Shown: positions 63,601 to 64,000 of the stretch, piece by piece
Position numbering within the stretch: the stretch's first letter is position 1
Layout of the letters: every line of letters starts with the position of its first letter
Source of the DNA: Pipra filicauda
Lineage: Eukaryota > Chordata > Aves > Passeriformes > Pipridae
Assembly (NCBI RefSeq): GCF_003945595.2
Contig: NW_024104552.1
Coordinates: 310,001-374,000 of the forward strand
Length of the DNA stretch: 64,000 nucleotides
Reading direction: 5' to 3'
Notes under the pieces: generated by a model
The model's input: the letters and a program-made list of their open reading frames with translations, nothing else
Told to the model about the DNA's origin: nothing
Database searches by the model: none
Program-made: the position numbers and the translations under genes

Positions 63601-64000
63601 ACATTTAGCAAGTTGCTTGTATCTCTGATAAGCATGACATATAAAGAGAATATATATGTAAATAATCTTAACTATAAAGAAGGACAGAACCTTCTTTTCT
63701 GAGAACCTCAGAAAAGTTATGGAGTTCAAGTTGAACTTCTTTTTCATTATACAACACCCAAAGTAACATTTGCCTGTGTCACAATTTTTGCACATAACAC
63801 TAGACCAGCAGCATAAGGATGCTACATAGCACAGTTTTTCACTTTTTGATAAGTACCAGCAAAGTGCTAAACCATACAAACATAATGACTACATTATGAG
63901 CCTGAAAGGTAACACAGGCCAATTGGAGGCCATAAGACTTAAGTTCTTGGCAGTTCTACTTTTGATTCCTATTCAGAAAGATAAAAGAATAAAATTCAAC
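60632..64000 (-). other. CEP85L: Upstream CEP85L intron (acceptor side; donor beyond window)
   Basis: I found no further exon in this stretch. In mammals the small heart gene PLN lies inside a CEP85L intron on the opposite strand. I looked for a PLN-like start on the plus strand here and saw none, so it should lie beyond the window. An ancient repeat-like block is at about 62055-62330. A 127-codon open frame at 63496-63879 (minus) is AT-driven and has no recognisable domain. Confidence 0.7.
62055..62330 (+). repeat. Ancient interspersed repeat-like block, family unassigned
   Basis: The stretch begins with ACTGGGTCAGCCTGAAGGTC, then TCTAGCTCCATCTGTAGCAG, and later GTGAACAGGGCAATGC and TTCAGGGACACCCAGAGCC. 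This order resembles an old sauropsid repeat whose copies start 'gggtcagaccaaaggtccatctagc' and later carry 'gaacagggcaa..' and '..ttagggac..ctgagcc'. The likeness is from memory and diverged, so I leave the family open. Confidence 0.4.

Noticed and set aside
63496..63879. 127-codon minus-strand open frame rich in hydrophobic residues
   Set aside because: AT-rich intronic sequence of CEP85L; the F/I/Y/K-heavy composition follows from base content, with no recognisable domain and no good splice context.
60632..64000. Search for PLN, the cardiac gene nested in CEP85L in mammals
   Set aside because: No plus-strand start and 52-codon frame with PLN character was found; it probably lies beyond the window.

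Overview
The window looks like nuclear DNA from a bird. It carries a fairly young CR1 LINE copy with the typical avian 3' tail of repeated ATTCTATG octamers, an older CR1 relic, MIR-like relics, sparse spliced exons in AT-rich DNA and no bacterial-type gene packing. Its two recognisable genes are SLC35F1 and CEP85L, which lie next to each other in the same convergent arrangement on human 6q22.31. The species cannot be named from the sequence alone.

Layout. 1-7276: last intron of SLC35F1 (+ strand). 7277-7501: its terminal coding exon, giving the last 74 residues. 7502 to about 11365: probable 3'UTR containing a MIR relic and an 11-bp-arm stem-loop, ending at paired AATAAA signals. About 11366-54440: a gene-poor interval of about 43 kb between the two gene tails. 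It holds a candidate solo LTR (15655-16053), a 5'-truncated CR1 on the minus strand (30022-31509), a CR1 3' tail (about 46040-46130), a minus-strand MIR relic (about 47590-47715), an old plus-strand CR1 reverse-transcriptase relic (about 49540-50010), simple repeats and a few candidate conserved noncoding blocks. About 54440-58626: probable 3'UTR of CEP85L (minus strand), with a local duplication of about 240 bp. 58627-60631: the last three coding exons of CEP85L. 60632-64000: an upstream CEP85L intron.

The genes do not form a pathway. SLC35F1 is an orphan drug/metabolite-transporter-type membrane protein and CEP85L is a centrosomal coiled-coil protein. No CpG-island promoter, tRNA, rRNA, CRISPR array or complete protein-coding gene is visible. 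The most interesting structures are the duplicated 3'UTR block in CEP85L, a CR1 insertion that appears to have landed in a palindrome and left a 9-bp duplication, and two perfect-arm hairpins, one in the SLC35F1 3'UTR and one in the last CEP85L intron.
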